Assembly: GCA_025965755.1 (NCBI GenBank)
Contig: JAOPWI010000348.1
Location: 1-7,852, forward strand
Source: Frankiales bacterium
GTDB lineage: Bacteria; Actinomycetota; Actinomycetes; Mycobacteriales; SCTD01
DNA length: 7,852 nucleotides
Direction of reading: 5' to 3'
Each line of letters begins with the position of its first letter. The first letter of the stretch is position 1. The notes beneath the pieces are model-generated. The model did no database searches. It saw only the letters and a list, made by a program, of their open reading frames with translations, and was not told where the DNA came from. The translations under genes and the position numbers were made by a program. Below, piece by piece: positions 1-6,208 of this stretch.

Positions 1-1151
1 AGCTCGACGAAGCCCTTGGCCAGCGACTGGTCGAACGTGTCGCCCTCGTCGTAGGTGGCCAGCGCGAAGTCGTACAGGGAGGTGCCGCTGCGCCGGCCGG
101 TCACCGTGGCGGTGCCGTGCGACAGGACCATCCGGACCTCGCCGCTGACGTGCTGCTGCGAGGAGTCGATGAACGCGTCGAGGGCGCGCTTGAGCGGCGA
201 GAACCACAGGCCGTCGTAGACCAGCTCGGCCCACCGCTGCTCCACGCCCCGCTTGAAGCGGGCGACGTCCCGCTCGACGGTGAGGTTCTCGATCTCCTGG
301 TGCGCGGTGATGAGCACCTGCGCGCCGGGGACCTCGTACACCTCGCGGCTCTTGATGCCGACCAGGCGGTCCTCGACCATGTCGAGCCGGCCGATGCCCT
401 GGGCGCCGGCGCGGCGGTTGAGCTCCTCGATGGCCTGCAGAACGGACACCGGGCGGCCGTCGATCGCGGTGGGCACGCCCTCGGTGAAGGTCAGCACCAG
501 CTCGTCGGGCCCGGCCGCCGTTCCCGGCGCCGAGGTGTAGTCGTAGACGTCCTCGATGGGGCCGTTCCACGGGTCCTCGAGGAAGCCGGTCTCGACGGCG
601 CGGCCCCAGACGTTCTGGTCGATCGAGTACGGCGACTTCTTGTTGACGTCGATCGGCAGGCCCTTGGACTCGGCGAAGGCGATCGCCTTGTCGCGGGTCA
701 TGCCCGAGTCGCGGACCGGCGCGATGCAGCGCAGCTCGGGCGCGAGCGCGCCGATGCCGACCTCGAAGCGGACCTGGTCGTTGCCCTTGCCGGTGCAGCC
801 GTGGGCGACGGTGCTCGCGCCGTGGTCCTTGGCCGCCTGCACGAGGTGCTTGACGATCAGCGGGCGCGACAGCGCGGACACCAGCGGGTAGCGGCCCATG
901 TAGAGCGCGTTCGCGCGCAGCGCCGGCAGGCAGAACTCGTTGGCGTACTCGTCACGCACGTCCGCGACGACCGCCTCGACGGCGCCGCAGTCCAGGGCGC
1001 GCTGGCGGATGACCTCGAGGTCCTCGCCGCCCTGGCCGACGTCGGCGGCCACGGCGATGATCTCCGCTCCCGTCTCCTCGGCGATCCAGCCGATGGCGAC
1101 GGAGGTGTCGAGACCTCCGGAGTAGGCCAAGACGATGCGGTCCTTGCTCAC
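1..1151 (-). CDS. argG: Argininosuccinate synthase, 3' end cut by window edge
   Basis: Condenses citrulline with aspartate using ATP to give argininosuccinate, the next-to-last step of arginine synthesis in the cytosol. Translation from the GTG at 1151 starts VSKDRIVLAYSGGLDTSVA; residues 11-17 (SGGLDTS) are the PP-loop ATP-pyrophosphatase motif of the family. Further typical stretches are the HGCTGKGNDQVRFE block and the SPYSIDQNVWGR block. About 383 residues are present, ending in SLAKGFVE; the family is usually near 400, so only the last 10-20 residues are missing. The GTG overlaps the argR stop (GTGA, 1148-1151) and has the best Shine-Dalgarno of the operon (GAAGGAG at 1162-1156, 4 nt from the start), so it may be initiated strongly in addition to being coupled. 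argH is expected next but is off the window. The large plus-strand reading frame opposite it is a GC shadow. Confidence 0.97.
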   Translation of the reverse strand, partial: MSKDRIVLAYSGGLDTSVAIGWIAEETGAEIIAVAADVGQGGEDLEVIRQRALDCGAVEAVVADVRDEYANEFCLPALRANALYMGRYPLVSALSRPLIVKHLVQAAKDHGASTVAHGCTGKGNDQVRFEVGIGALAPELRCIAPVRDSGMTRDKAIAFAESKGLPIDVNKKSPYSIDQNVWGRAVETGFLEDPWNGPIEDVYDYTSAPGTAAGPDELVLTFTEGVPTAIDGRPVSVLQAIEELNRRAGAQGIGRLDMVEDRLVGIKSREVYEVPGAQVLITAHQEIENLTVERDVARFKRGVEQRWAELVYDGLWFSPLKRALDAFIDSSQQHVSGEVRMVLSHGTATVTGRRSGTSLYDFALATYDEGDTFDQSLAKGFVE

Positions 1152-1693
1152 GGTGCTCCTTCTACGGGTCGGCCCTCGGCCAGGCGCAGGAGGCGCGCGG
1201 CGAGGGAGGCGGAGGCCGGGGTCGCCGGCCTCCGGGTCACGAGCAGGACGGTGTCGTCGCCGGCGACGGTGCCGGCGACGTCGGGCAGGCCAGCGCGGTC
1301 CAGCGCGGCCCCCAGCAGGTGCGCCCCGCCGGGCGGGGTGCGGACGACGACGACGTCGCCGGTCGCCTCCGCGCTGACGAGCAGCTCCTCGAGCAGCCGG
1401 CCGAGCCGGGCGTCGACCGCCTCGGGAGTGCCGGCGCGTGGCTGGCCCTCCGGCGGGATGGCGTAGACGGTGCCGGCAACGGTGCGGACCTTGACCGCCC
1501 CGAGCTCCTCGAGGTCGCGGCTGACCGTGGCCTGGGTGACCTGCACGCCGGCCTCGGCCAGCAGGCGGCAGAGCTCGGTCTGGCTGGCGACCGGGCGGTC
1601 CTCGAGCAGCTCCACGATCCGGACCTGCCGCGCCGCCTTGGTCAGCGGGGCAGTCAGCGGGGCAGTCAGCGGGGCGCTCAGCGGCGCGGTCAC
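1148..1693 (-). CDS. argR: Arginine repressor ArgR
   Basis: DNA-binding arginine sensor of the ArgR/AhrC family, 181 residues from the GTG at 1693. The family normally forms arginine-bound hexamers that bind ARG boxes. The N-terminal winged-helix domain spans roughly residues 20-85, with recognition helix TQATVSRDLEELG at 53-65. The C-terminal oligomerisation and arginine-binding domain (about 95-170) carries GTVAGDDT at 141-148, whose Asp pair is the family's arginine-binding signature. Residues 2-17 are an unusual TAPL/SAPL tandem repeat ahead of the domain. The GTG overlaps the argF TGA (GTGA), and no later start keeps the first helix intact. A GGAG lies 8 nt upstream. Being inside the operon with one operator before argC implies negative autoregulation (inference). 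Confidence 0.96.
   Translation of the reverse strand: MTAPLSAPLTAPLTAPLTKAARQVRIVELLEDRPVASQTELCRLLAEAGVQVTQATVSRDLEELGAVKVRTVAGTVYAIPPEGQPRAGTPEAVDARLGRLLEELLVSAEATGDVVVVRTPPGGAHLLGAALDRAGLPDVAGTVAGDDTVLLVTRRPATPASASLAARLLRLAEGRPVEGAP
1156..1162 (-). promoter_or_regulatory. Strong ribosome binding site of argG
   Basis: GAAGGAG on the minus strand, four bases before the GTG at 1151 and inside the last codons of argR. It is the clearest Shine-Dalgarno among the operon junctions (argB and argJ have almost none) and it supports the GTG start. It suggests that argG can be initiated de novo as well as by ribosomes finishing argR. Confidence 0.8.
1643..1690 (-). repeat. Four 12-bp tandem repeats at the 5' end of argR
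   Basis: Directly after the GTG start, four consecutive 12-base units encode TAPL, SAPL, TAPL, TAPL. The two units furthest from the start (1666-1643) are identical; the other two differ at one to three positions. On the plus strand the core is TCAGCGGGGCAG repeated. A 12-bp unit keeps frame, so copy-number change would only lengthen or shorten the ArgR N-terminal tail. Confidence 0.9.
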
Positions 1694-2601
1694 GAGCCCT
1701 GCTCCAGCAAGAACGCCAGCAGCGCCTTTTGCGCGTGCAGCCGGTTCTCGGCCTGGTCCCAGACCGCGGAGTGCCGGCCGTCCATGACGGAGGCGGCGAT
1801 CTCCTCACCGCGGTGGGCCGGCAGGCAGTGCAGCACCACCACGTCGTCGGCGGCCGCGTCGACGGCCTTCTCGTCCAGGGCGTACGGGGTGAGGTCGCGC
1901 GTGCGCACGTCCTCGTCGGCCTGGCCCATGGAGACCCAGACGTCGGTGGTCAGCACGTCGGCGCCGGCCGCGGCCTCCCGGGCGTCGGTGGTCACCAGCA
2001 CGTCGGTGCCGTACGCCCTGGCGCGGGCGACCACGGCCTCGTCCGGCAGGTAGCCCTCGGGGGCACCGATGCGCACGTGCATGCCGGCCATCGCGCCCCC
2101 GAGCAGGTAGCTGTGGGCCATGTTGTTGGCCCCGTCGCCGAGGTAGGTCAGGGTCAGGCCCTGGGTCCGGCCGTGCCGCTCCCGGATGGTCTGCAGGTCG
2201 GCCAGGATCTGGCACGGGTGGTAGTCGTCGGTCAGCGCGTTGACGACCGGAACCTCGCTCGCGCCGGCCAGCGCCGCGATGCGGTCCTGGCCGAAGGTGC
2301 GGATCACGATGGCGCTGACGTAGCGGCTCATCACCCGGGCGGTGTCCTCGATCGTCTCGCCCCGGCCCAGCTGGGTGCTGCGGCCGTCCAGGACGACCGG
2401 GTGCCCGCCCAGCTCGGTGACGCCGATCTCGAACGACAGCCGGGTACGGGTGCTCGGCTTCTCGAAGACGACCGCGACGGCCCGGCCGGCGAGCGGCTTG
2501 GGCCCGTCGAACCGGTGGGCCTTGAGCTCGGCGGCGAGGTCCAGGACGCGTGACTGCTCGGCCGGGGTGAGGTCGTCGTCAGCCAGAAAGTGCCGGGTCA
2601 C
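1690..2601 (-). CDS. argF: Ornithine carbamoyltransferase
   Basis: Transfers the carbamoyl group of carbamoyl phosphate to ornithine, giving citrulline. The product is 303 residues, the usual length for this family. Carbamoyl-phosphate motif STRTR is at 50-54, HPCQ at 128-131, the ornithine-side DVWVSMG at 220-226, and HCLPAHRGEE at 258-267; the HCLP block distinguishes ornithine from aspartate carbamoyltransferases. The start is the GTG at 2601, which overlaps the stop of the upstream receiver gene (GTGA). A run of seven G lies 5-11 nt upstream and may serve as a poor purine-rich ribosome site. The stop at 1690-1692 overlaps the argR start. In M. tuberculosis argD and argF are direct neighbours; here one extra gene separates them. 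Confidence 0.97.
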   Translation of the reverse strand: MTRHFLADDDLTPAEQSRVLDLAAELKAHRFDGPKPLAGRAVAVVFEKPSTRTRLSFEIGVTELGGHPVVLDGRSTQLGRGETIEDTARVMSRYVSAIVIRTFGQDRIAALAGASEVPVVNALTDDYHPCQILADLQTIRERHGRTQGLTLTYLGDGANNMAHSYLLGGAMAGMHVRIGAPEGYLPDEAVVARARAYGTDVLVTTDAREAAAGADVLTTDVWVSMGQADEDVRTRDLTPYALDEKAVDAAADDVVVLHCLPAHRGEEIAASVMDGRHSAVWDQAENRLHAQKALLAFLLEQGS

Positions 2602-2990
2602 GAGGACCCCCCCTGGCCGCCCGGCCCGCCGGTGACCGCGTCGACCCGGGCCAGCAGCTCGGCGACCGCGAACGGCTTGACGAACACGTTGTCCTCGCCG
2701 AGCACGTCGCGCATGCCGGGCACGGCGTCGATCTTGCCCGTGACGACGATGACCGGGGTGCCGGCCAGCTCCGGATCCTCGCGCAGCTCCTCGAGCACCC
2801 GGATGCCGCCGAGGTCCGGCATCATCAGGTCCAGCAGGACCAGGGACGGGCGCGTCGACGCCACCTTGACCAGCCCGGCCAGCCCGTCGGACGCGGTGAC
2901 CACGTCGTAGCCCTCTGCCTGCAGCAGGGTGTCGAGCAAACCGCGCACGCTGGGGTCGTCCTCGACGACGAGGACCTTCGGAGTGGTCAT
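2598..2990 (-). CDS. Single-domain response regulator (CheY-like receiver)
   Basis: A 130-residue protein consisting of one receiver domain. Visible landmarks are KVLVVEDD with the metal-binding acidic residues at 10-12, the phospho-acceptor Asp54 in LVLLDLMMPD, Thr84 in VIVVTG, and Lys105 in VFVKPF. The complete set suggests that it can be phosphorylated. There is no output domain: after the last receiver helix (about 110-118) only a Gly-rich tail (GGPGGQGGSS) remains. The start is the ATG at 2990, overlapping the argD stop (ATGA), with AGGG 7 nt upstream; its stop overlaps the argF GTG. It is therefore translated as part of the arg operon. No histidine kinase is in the window. The partner and role are unknown; it could be a phosphorelay intermediate or act by protein contact. 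A receiver gene is not part of the standard arg gene set. Confidence 0.93.
   Translation of the reverse strand: MTTPKVLVVEDDPSVRGLLDTLLQAEGYDVVTASDGLAGLVKVASTRPSLVLLDLMMPDLGGIRVLEELREDPELAGTPVIVVTGKIDAVPGMRDVLGEDNVFVKPFAVAELLARVDAVTGGPGGQGGSS
2607..2613 (-). other. Seven-G run in slippery phase before argF
   Basis: On the minus strand the last codons of the receiver gene read CAG GGG GGG TCC TCG TGA, so seven consecutive G occur as G GGG GGG, the X XXY YYZ phase of a -1 slippery heptamer. argF lies in the -1 frame relative to this gene. The run may simply supply a G-rich ribosome site for argF; frameshifting is hypothetical. Confidence 0.5.
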
Positions 2991-4174
2991 GGCGCGACCC
3001 TAGCGACGTCCAGCACGCCGGGCAGGGACGCGACGAAGGCGTCGATCTGCGCCTCGGTGACCACCAGCGGCGGGGCCAGCCGCAGCACGTCGGGCGCCGG
3101 CGCGTTGACGAGGAAGCCGGCGTCCCGGGCGGCCGCCTCGGCCGCCGCGGCGACCGGCTCGGTGAGCACGATGCCGCGCCAGAGGCCGTAGCCGCGGACC
3201 TCGCGCACCAGCGGGTGGGCCAGCGCGGTGATGCCGTTGGCGAGCCGCTCCCCCAGGGTCACGGACGCCTCGAGCAGCCCCTCGCTCTCGATCGTCTCGA
3301 GCACCGCCAGCGCGGCGGCGCAGACGATCGGGTTGCCGCCGAACGTCGTGCCGTGGTCGCCCTTGCGCAGCGCGTCCGCGGCCGCACCGCTGGCCAGGAC
3401 CGCCCCGATCGGCAGGCCGCCGCCGAGGCCCTTCGCCAGCGTGATGACGTCGGCGCGGACCGACGGCGCGACGACCCGGCTGGCCAGCCAGTCGCCGACC
3501 CGGCCGACGCCGCCCTGCACCTCGTCCAGGTGCAGCAGCGCGCCGGTACGGTCGCAGGCCGCCCGGGCCGCCTCCAGGAAGCCGGCCGGGGCGGGCAGCA
3601 CGCCGGCCTCGCCGAGCACCGGCTCGAGCACGACGCTGGCGGTCTGCTCGGTGACGGCGCGGTCGAGAGCGGCCACGTCGCCGTACGGAACGAAGGTGAC
3701 CGGACCGGGCAGCGGCTCGAAGGGAGTGCGCTTGGCCGGCTGGCCCGTGATGGCCAGCGCCCCCATGGTCCGGCCATGGAAGGCTCCCTCGCAGGCCACC
3801 CAGCCGGCGCCCGGGCGCAGCCGCCGGGAGATCTTCAACGCGGCCTCGTTGGCCTCGGCACCGGAGTTGGTGAACAGCACCCGGGTGCCCGGCGTCCCCA
3901 TCAGCTGGGTGAGCCGCTCGGCCAGCCGCAGCGCCGGCTCGTTGATCACGAGGTTGCTGGTGTGGCCGAGCTGGGACACCTGGCGGGTGACCGCCTCGAC
4001 GATCGCGGGGTGGGCGTGGCCCAGAACGTTGACGGCGATGCCGCCGACGAGGTCGAGGTACTCCTTGCCCTCGTCGTCCCAGACCCGGGCGCCCTCGCCA
4101 CGGACCAGCCCGAGGGGCGGCGTGCCGTAGTTGTCCATCATCACGGCGCTCCAGCGCGCCTGCAGGTCGCTCAC
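2987..4174 (-). CDS. argD: Acetylornithine aminotransferase
   Basis: PLP enzyme that converts N-acetylglutamate semialdehyde and glutamate to N-acetylornithine and 2-oxoglutarate; class-III aminotransferase fold. The product is 395 residues from the GTG at 4174 (VSDLQARWSAVMMDNYGTPP). Motifs: SGAEANEAALK at 104-114, FHGRT at 132-136, EPVLGE at 184-189, DEVQ at 217-220, PLP lysine Lys248 in TLAKGLGGG, and TTFGGNP in the last third. The frame stays open 120 nt further upstream, but that part is Arg/Gly/Pro-rich and lies in argB, and the GTG forms the same GTGA overlap with the argB stop as the other genes, so the shorter form is preferred. A GGTGG stretch just upstream may help initiation. Slight oddities: Gly221 after DEVQ where Thr is common (DEVQTG), and Leu187 where Gln or Met is usual (EPIQGE, EPIMGE). 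Confidence 0.96.
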   Translation of the reverse strand: MSDLQARWSAVMMDNYGTPPLGLVRGEGARVWDDEGKEYLDLVGGIAVNVLGHAHPAIVEAVTRQVSQLGHTSNLVINEPALRLAERLTQLMGTPGTRVLFTNSGAEANEAALKISRRLRPGAGWVACEGAFHGRTMGALAITGQPAKRTPFEPLPGPVTFVPYGDVAALDRAVTEQTASVVLEPVLGEAGVLPAPAGFLEAARAACDRTGALLHLDEVQGGVGRVGDWLASRVVAPSVRADVITLAKGLGGGLPIGAVLASGAAADALRKGDHGTTFGGNPIVCAAALAVLETIESEGLLEASVTLGERLANGITALAHPLVREVRGYGLWRGIVLTEPVAAAAEAAARDAGFLVNAPAPDVLRLAPPLVVTEAQIDAFVASLPGVLDVARVAP

Positions 4175-5055
4175 GTCGCCACCACCATCGTGCCGACCCC
4201 CTTGTCGGTGAACAGCTCGAGCAGCAGGCTGTGCGGAACCCGGCCGTCCAGGACGTGCGCGCGCGGCACCCCGCCCTGCACGGCGGCCAGGCACGCCTCC
4301 ATCTTCGGCACCATGCCGCTGGACAGGCCGGGCAGCAGCGTCGCCAGCTCGTCGGCGGTCAGCTCGCTGATGACCTCGTCGCTGGCCGGCCAGTCGGCGT
4401 ACAGGCCCTCGACGTCGGTGAGCACGACGAGTTTCTCCGCCTGGAGCGCGACCGCGAGCGCGGCGGCGGCGGTGTCGGCGTTGACGTTGTAGATCTCGCC
4501 CCCGGTGCCGCGGGCGACGGTGGCCACGACCGGCACCTTGGCCTCGTCGAGCAGCGCGGTGACGATGCCCGGCTGCACGTCGACGACCTCCCCCACCAGT
4601 CCGATGTCGACCGGCTGGCCGTCCACGACGGCGTCGCGCCGCTCGGCGGTGAACAGGTGCGCGTCCTCGCCGGACAGGCCGACCGCGAACGGTCCGTGCG
4701 CGTTGATGAGCCCGACGACGTCGGAGTTGACCTGGCCGACCAGCACCATGCGCACGATCTGCATGGTCTCCGGCGTCGTCACCCGGTAGCCGCCGCGGAA
4801 CTCGCTCTCCAGGCCCAGCCTGTCCAGGTGGGCGCTGATCTGCGGTCCGCCGCCGTGCACGACGACGACGCGGACGCCGGCGTAGCGCAGGAAGACGACG
4901 TCCTCGGCGAAGGACTGCTGCAGCTCCGGACTGGTCATCGCGTTGCCGCCGTACTTCACCACGATGGTGCGGCCGGAGAACGACTTGAGCCAGGGCAGCG
5001 CCTCGACGAGCGCGGCCGCCTTGGGCAGGGCGACGTGGTTGCGGGCGGTGCTCAC
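4171..5055 (-). CDS. argB: Acetylglutamate kinase
   Basis: Phosphorylates N-acetylglutamate with ATP, the committed and commonly feedback-controlled step. The product is 294 residues; amino-acid kinase fold with VVKYGGNAM (Lys34, Gly36-Gly37), HGGGPQI at 67-73, FRGGYRVT at 86-93, NVNADTAA at 190-197 and the late GMVPKMEA lysine. About 28 residues precede the first beta strand (ALVEALPWLKSFSG); such an N-terminal helix is known from the arginine-inhibited hexameric kinases, so arginine feedback is likely (inference). The start is the GTG at 5055, forming GTGA with the argJ stop. There is no recognisable Shine-Dalgarno, so translation probably depends on coupling to argJ. The reading frame is open for about 900 nt further upstream, but that part is an Arg-rich shadow of argJ. 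Confidence 0.96.
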   Translation of the reverse strand: MSTARNHVALPKAAALVEALPWLKSFSGRTIVVKYGGNAMTSPELQQSFAEDVVFLRYAGVRVVVVHGGGPQISAHLDRLGLESEFRGGYRVTTPETMQIVRMVLVGQVNSDVVGLINAHGPFAVGLSGEDAHLFTAERRDAVVDGQPVDIGLVGEVVDVQPGIVTALLDEAKVPVVATVARGTGGEIYNVNADTAAAALAVALQAEKLVVLTDVEGLYADWPASDEVISELTADELATLLPGLSSGMVPKMEACLAAVQGGVPRAHVLDGRVPHSLLLELFTDKGVGTMVVAT

Positions 5056-6203
5056 GTCGAGTAGGCCGAGTTCTCGTGGACGTACTCGGCCGTGAGGTCG
5101 CTGGTCCACAGGCTCGCGCTCTCGGTGCCGGCGTGCAGGTCGACGACGATCTGCACGCCGCGGCCGGACAGGTCGACCAGGTCGCGGTCGTCGCCGGGTG
5201 CCCCGGCCCGGCACACCTGGACGCCGTTGATGCTGACGTCGAGCTCGTCCGGCTCGAAGGCGGCCTGCGTCGTGCCGACGGCGGCCAGCACCCGGCCCCA
5301 GTTGGGGTCCTCGCCGTGCAGGGCGCACTTGAGCAGGTTGCTGCGTCCCACGGCCCGGGCGGCCTCGAGCGCGTCGGCCTCGGTGGCGGCGGTCCGCACG
5401 GTGATCTCGATGTCCTTGGACGCGCCCTCGGCGTCGGCGACCATCTGGCGGGCCAGGCTGCGGCAGACGTCGCTGACCGCGGCCTGCAGCGCGGCGCGGT
5501 CCGGAGTCACGCCGCTGGCGCCGCTGGCCAGCAGCAGCACGGTGTCGTTGGTGGACATGCAGCCGTCGGTGTCGACCCGGTCGAAGCTGCCGCGGGTCGC
5601 CTCGCGCAGCACCTCGTCCAGGGTGGCCGCGTCGGCGACCGCGTCGGTCGTGACGACGGCGAGCATCGTCGCGAGGGCCGGGGCCAGCATCGCCGCGCCC
5701 TTGGCCATGCCGCCGACCGACCAGCCGTCGCCGGCGGCGGTCGCGGTCTTGGCCACGGTGTCGGTGGTGCGGATCGCCTCGGCGGCGTCCTGGCCGCCGT
5801 CGGCATGCAGCGCCTTCGCGGCGACCGCGACGCCGGGCAGCACCCGGTCCATCGGCAGGCGTACGCCGATCAGCCCGGTCGAGCAGACCGCCACCTGGCC
5901 GGCGCCGGTGCCCAGCGCGTCGGCCACCGCCTCGGCGGTGCGGTGGGTGTCGGCGAAGCCGGCCGGGCCGGTGCACGCGTTGGCGCCGCCGGAGTTCAGG
6001 ACGACCGCGGTGATCTCGCCGCCCTTGACGACCTGCTCGCTCCAGAGCACGGGGGCGGCCTTGACCCGGTTGGCGGTGAACACGCCGGCGCCGGCCGCCA
6101 GCGGACCGTCGTTGACGACGAGGGCGAGGTCCGGCGAGCCGCTGTCCTTGAGGCCGACCGTGACGCCGGCAGCCCGAAAGCCCCGCGGGGTGGTGACGCT
6201 CAC
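5052..6203 (-). CDS. argJ: Glutamate N-acetyltransferase / ornithine acetyltransferase
   Basis: Moves the acetyl group from N-acetylornithine to glutamate, closing the acetyl cycle; some members also use acetyl-CoA, which cannot be decided from sequence alone. The product is 383 residues from the GTG at 6203. The family self-cleaves before a conserved Thr; here LATML gives cleavage between Ala178 and Thr179, yielding chains of about 178 and 205 residues. STGLIG (108-113), the DGCMSTNDT block and the C-terminal ENSAYST also match the family. An in-frame extension of 21 residues upstream is Arg-rich, lies in argC and is rejected because the GTG makes the GTGA overlap with the argC stop. The Shine-Dalgarno is weak (GGGA 8 nt or more from the start). 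A small hairpin may enclose the start codon. Confidence 0.96.
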   Translation of the reverse strand: MSVTTPRGFRAAGVTVGLKDSGSPDLALVVNDGPLAAGAGVFTANRVKAAPVLWSEQVVKGGEITAVVLNSGGANACTGPAGFADTHRTAEAVADALGTGAGQVAVCSTGLIGVRLPMDRVLPGVAVAAKALHADGGQDAAEAIRTTDTVAKTATAAGDGWSVGGMAKGAAMLAPALATMLAVVTTDAVADAATLDEVLREATRGSFDRVDTDGCMSTNDTVLLLASGASGVTPDRAALQAAVSDVCRSLARQMVADAEGASKDIEITVRTAATEADALEAARAVGRSNLLKCALHGEDPNWGRVLAAVGTTQAAFEPDELDVSINGVQVCRAGAPGDDRDLVDLSGRGVQIVVDLHAGTESASLWTSDLTAEYVHENSAYST

Positions 6204-6208
6204 GGGGC
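6180..6208 (-). other. Possible hairpin over the argC stop/argJ start
   Basis: On the minus strand GCCCC (6208-6204) can pair with GGGGC (6184-6180), enclosing the argJ GTG. Inside the loop, GTGA-GCG-TCAC (6203-6193) is itself a 4-bp stem with a 3-nt loop. Ribosomes ending argC would open it, which would fit coupled translation. In such GC-rich DNA, short stems of this kind are frequent by chance. Confidence 0.3.

Noticed and set aside
1255..1268. Perfect 14-bp palindrome CGTCGCCGGCGACG as a possible operator
   Set aside because: It falls on the codons of the conserved arginine-binding motif GTVAGDD of ArgR and is explained by coding sequence; it is GC-only in its core and unlike an ARG box.
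117..1466. Long plus-strand open frame opposite argG and argR
   Set aside because: GC-rich shadow: Asp/Arg/Val/Leu/Ala-dominated composition with no recognisable domain, and it covers two well-identified genes on the other strand.
4172..4294. Longer argD start with 40 extra residues
   Set aside because: The extension is Arg/Gly/Pro-rich, lies wholly within argB, and the GTG at 4174 gives both the family length and the GTGA overlap seen at other junctions.
3215..4492. Plus-strand open frame of about 425 residues opposite argD and argB
   Set aside because: Low-complexity shadow composition (Arg, Gly, Ala, Asp, Gln) with no motif; typical of the antisense of high-GC genes.
4171..5976. Apparent 601-residue open frame containing argB
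   Set aside because: Only residues from the GTG at 5055 match acetylglutamate kinase; the upstream 300 residues are an Arg/Gly-rich out-of-frame reading of argJ, so this is not a fusion.
6181..6190. CCCCGCGGGG palindrome near the argJ start as a binding site
   Set aside because: A 10-bp GC palindrome is expected by chance in this composition and it encodes ordinary residues (PRG); mentioned only as part of the weak hairpin.
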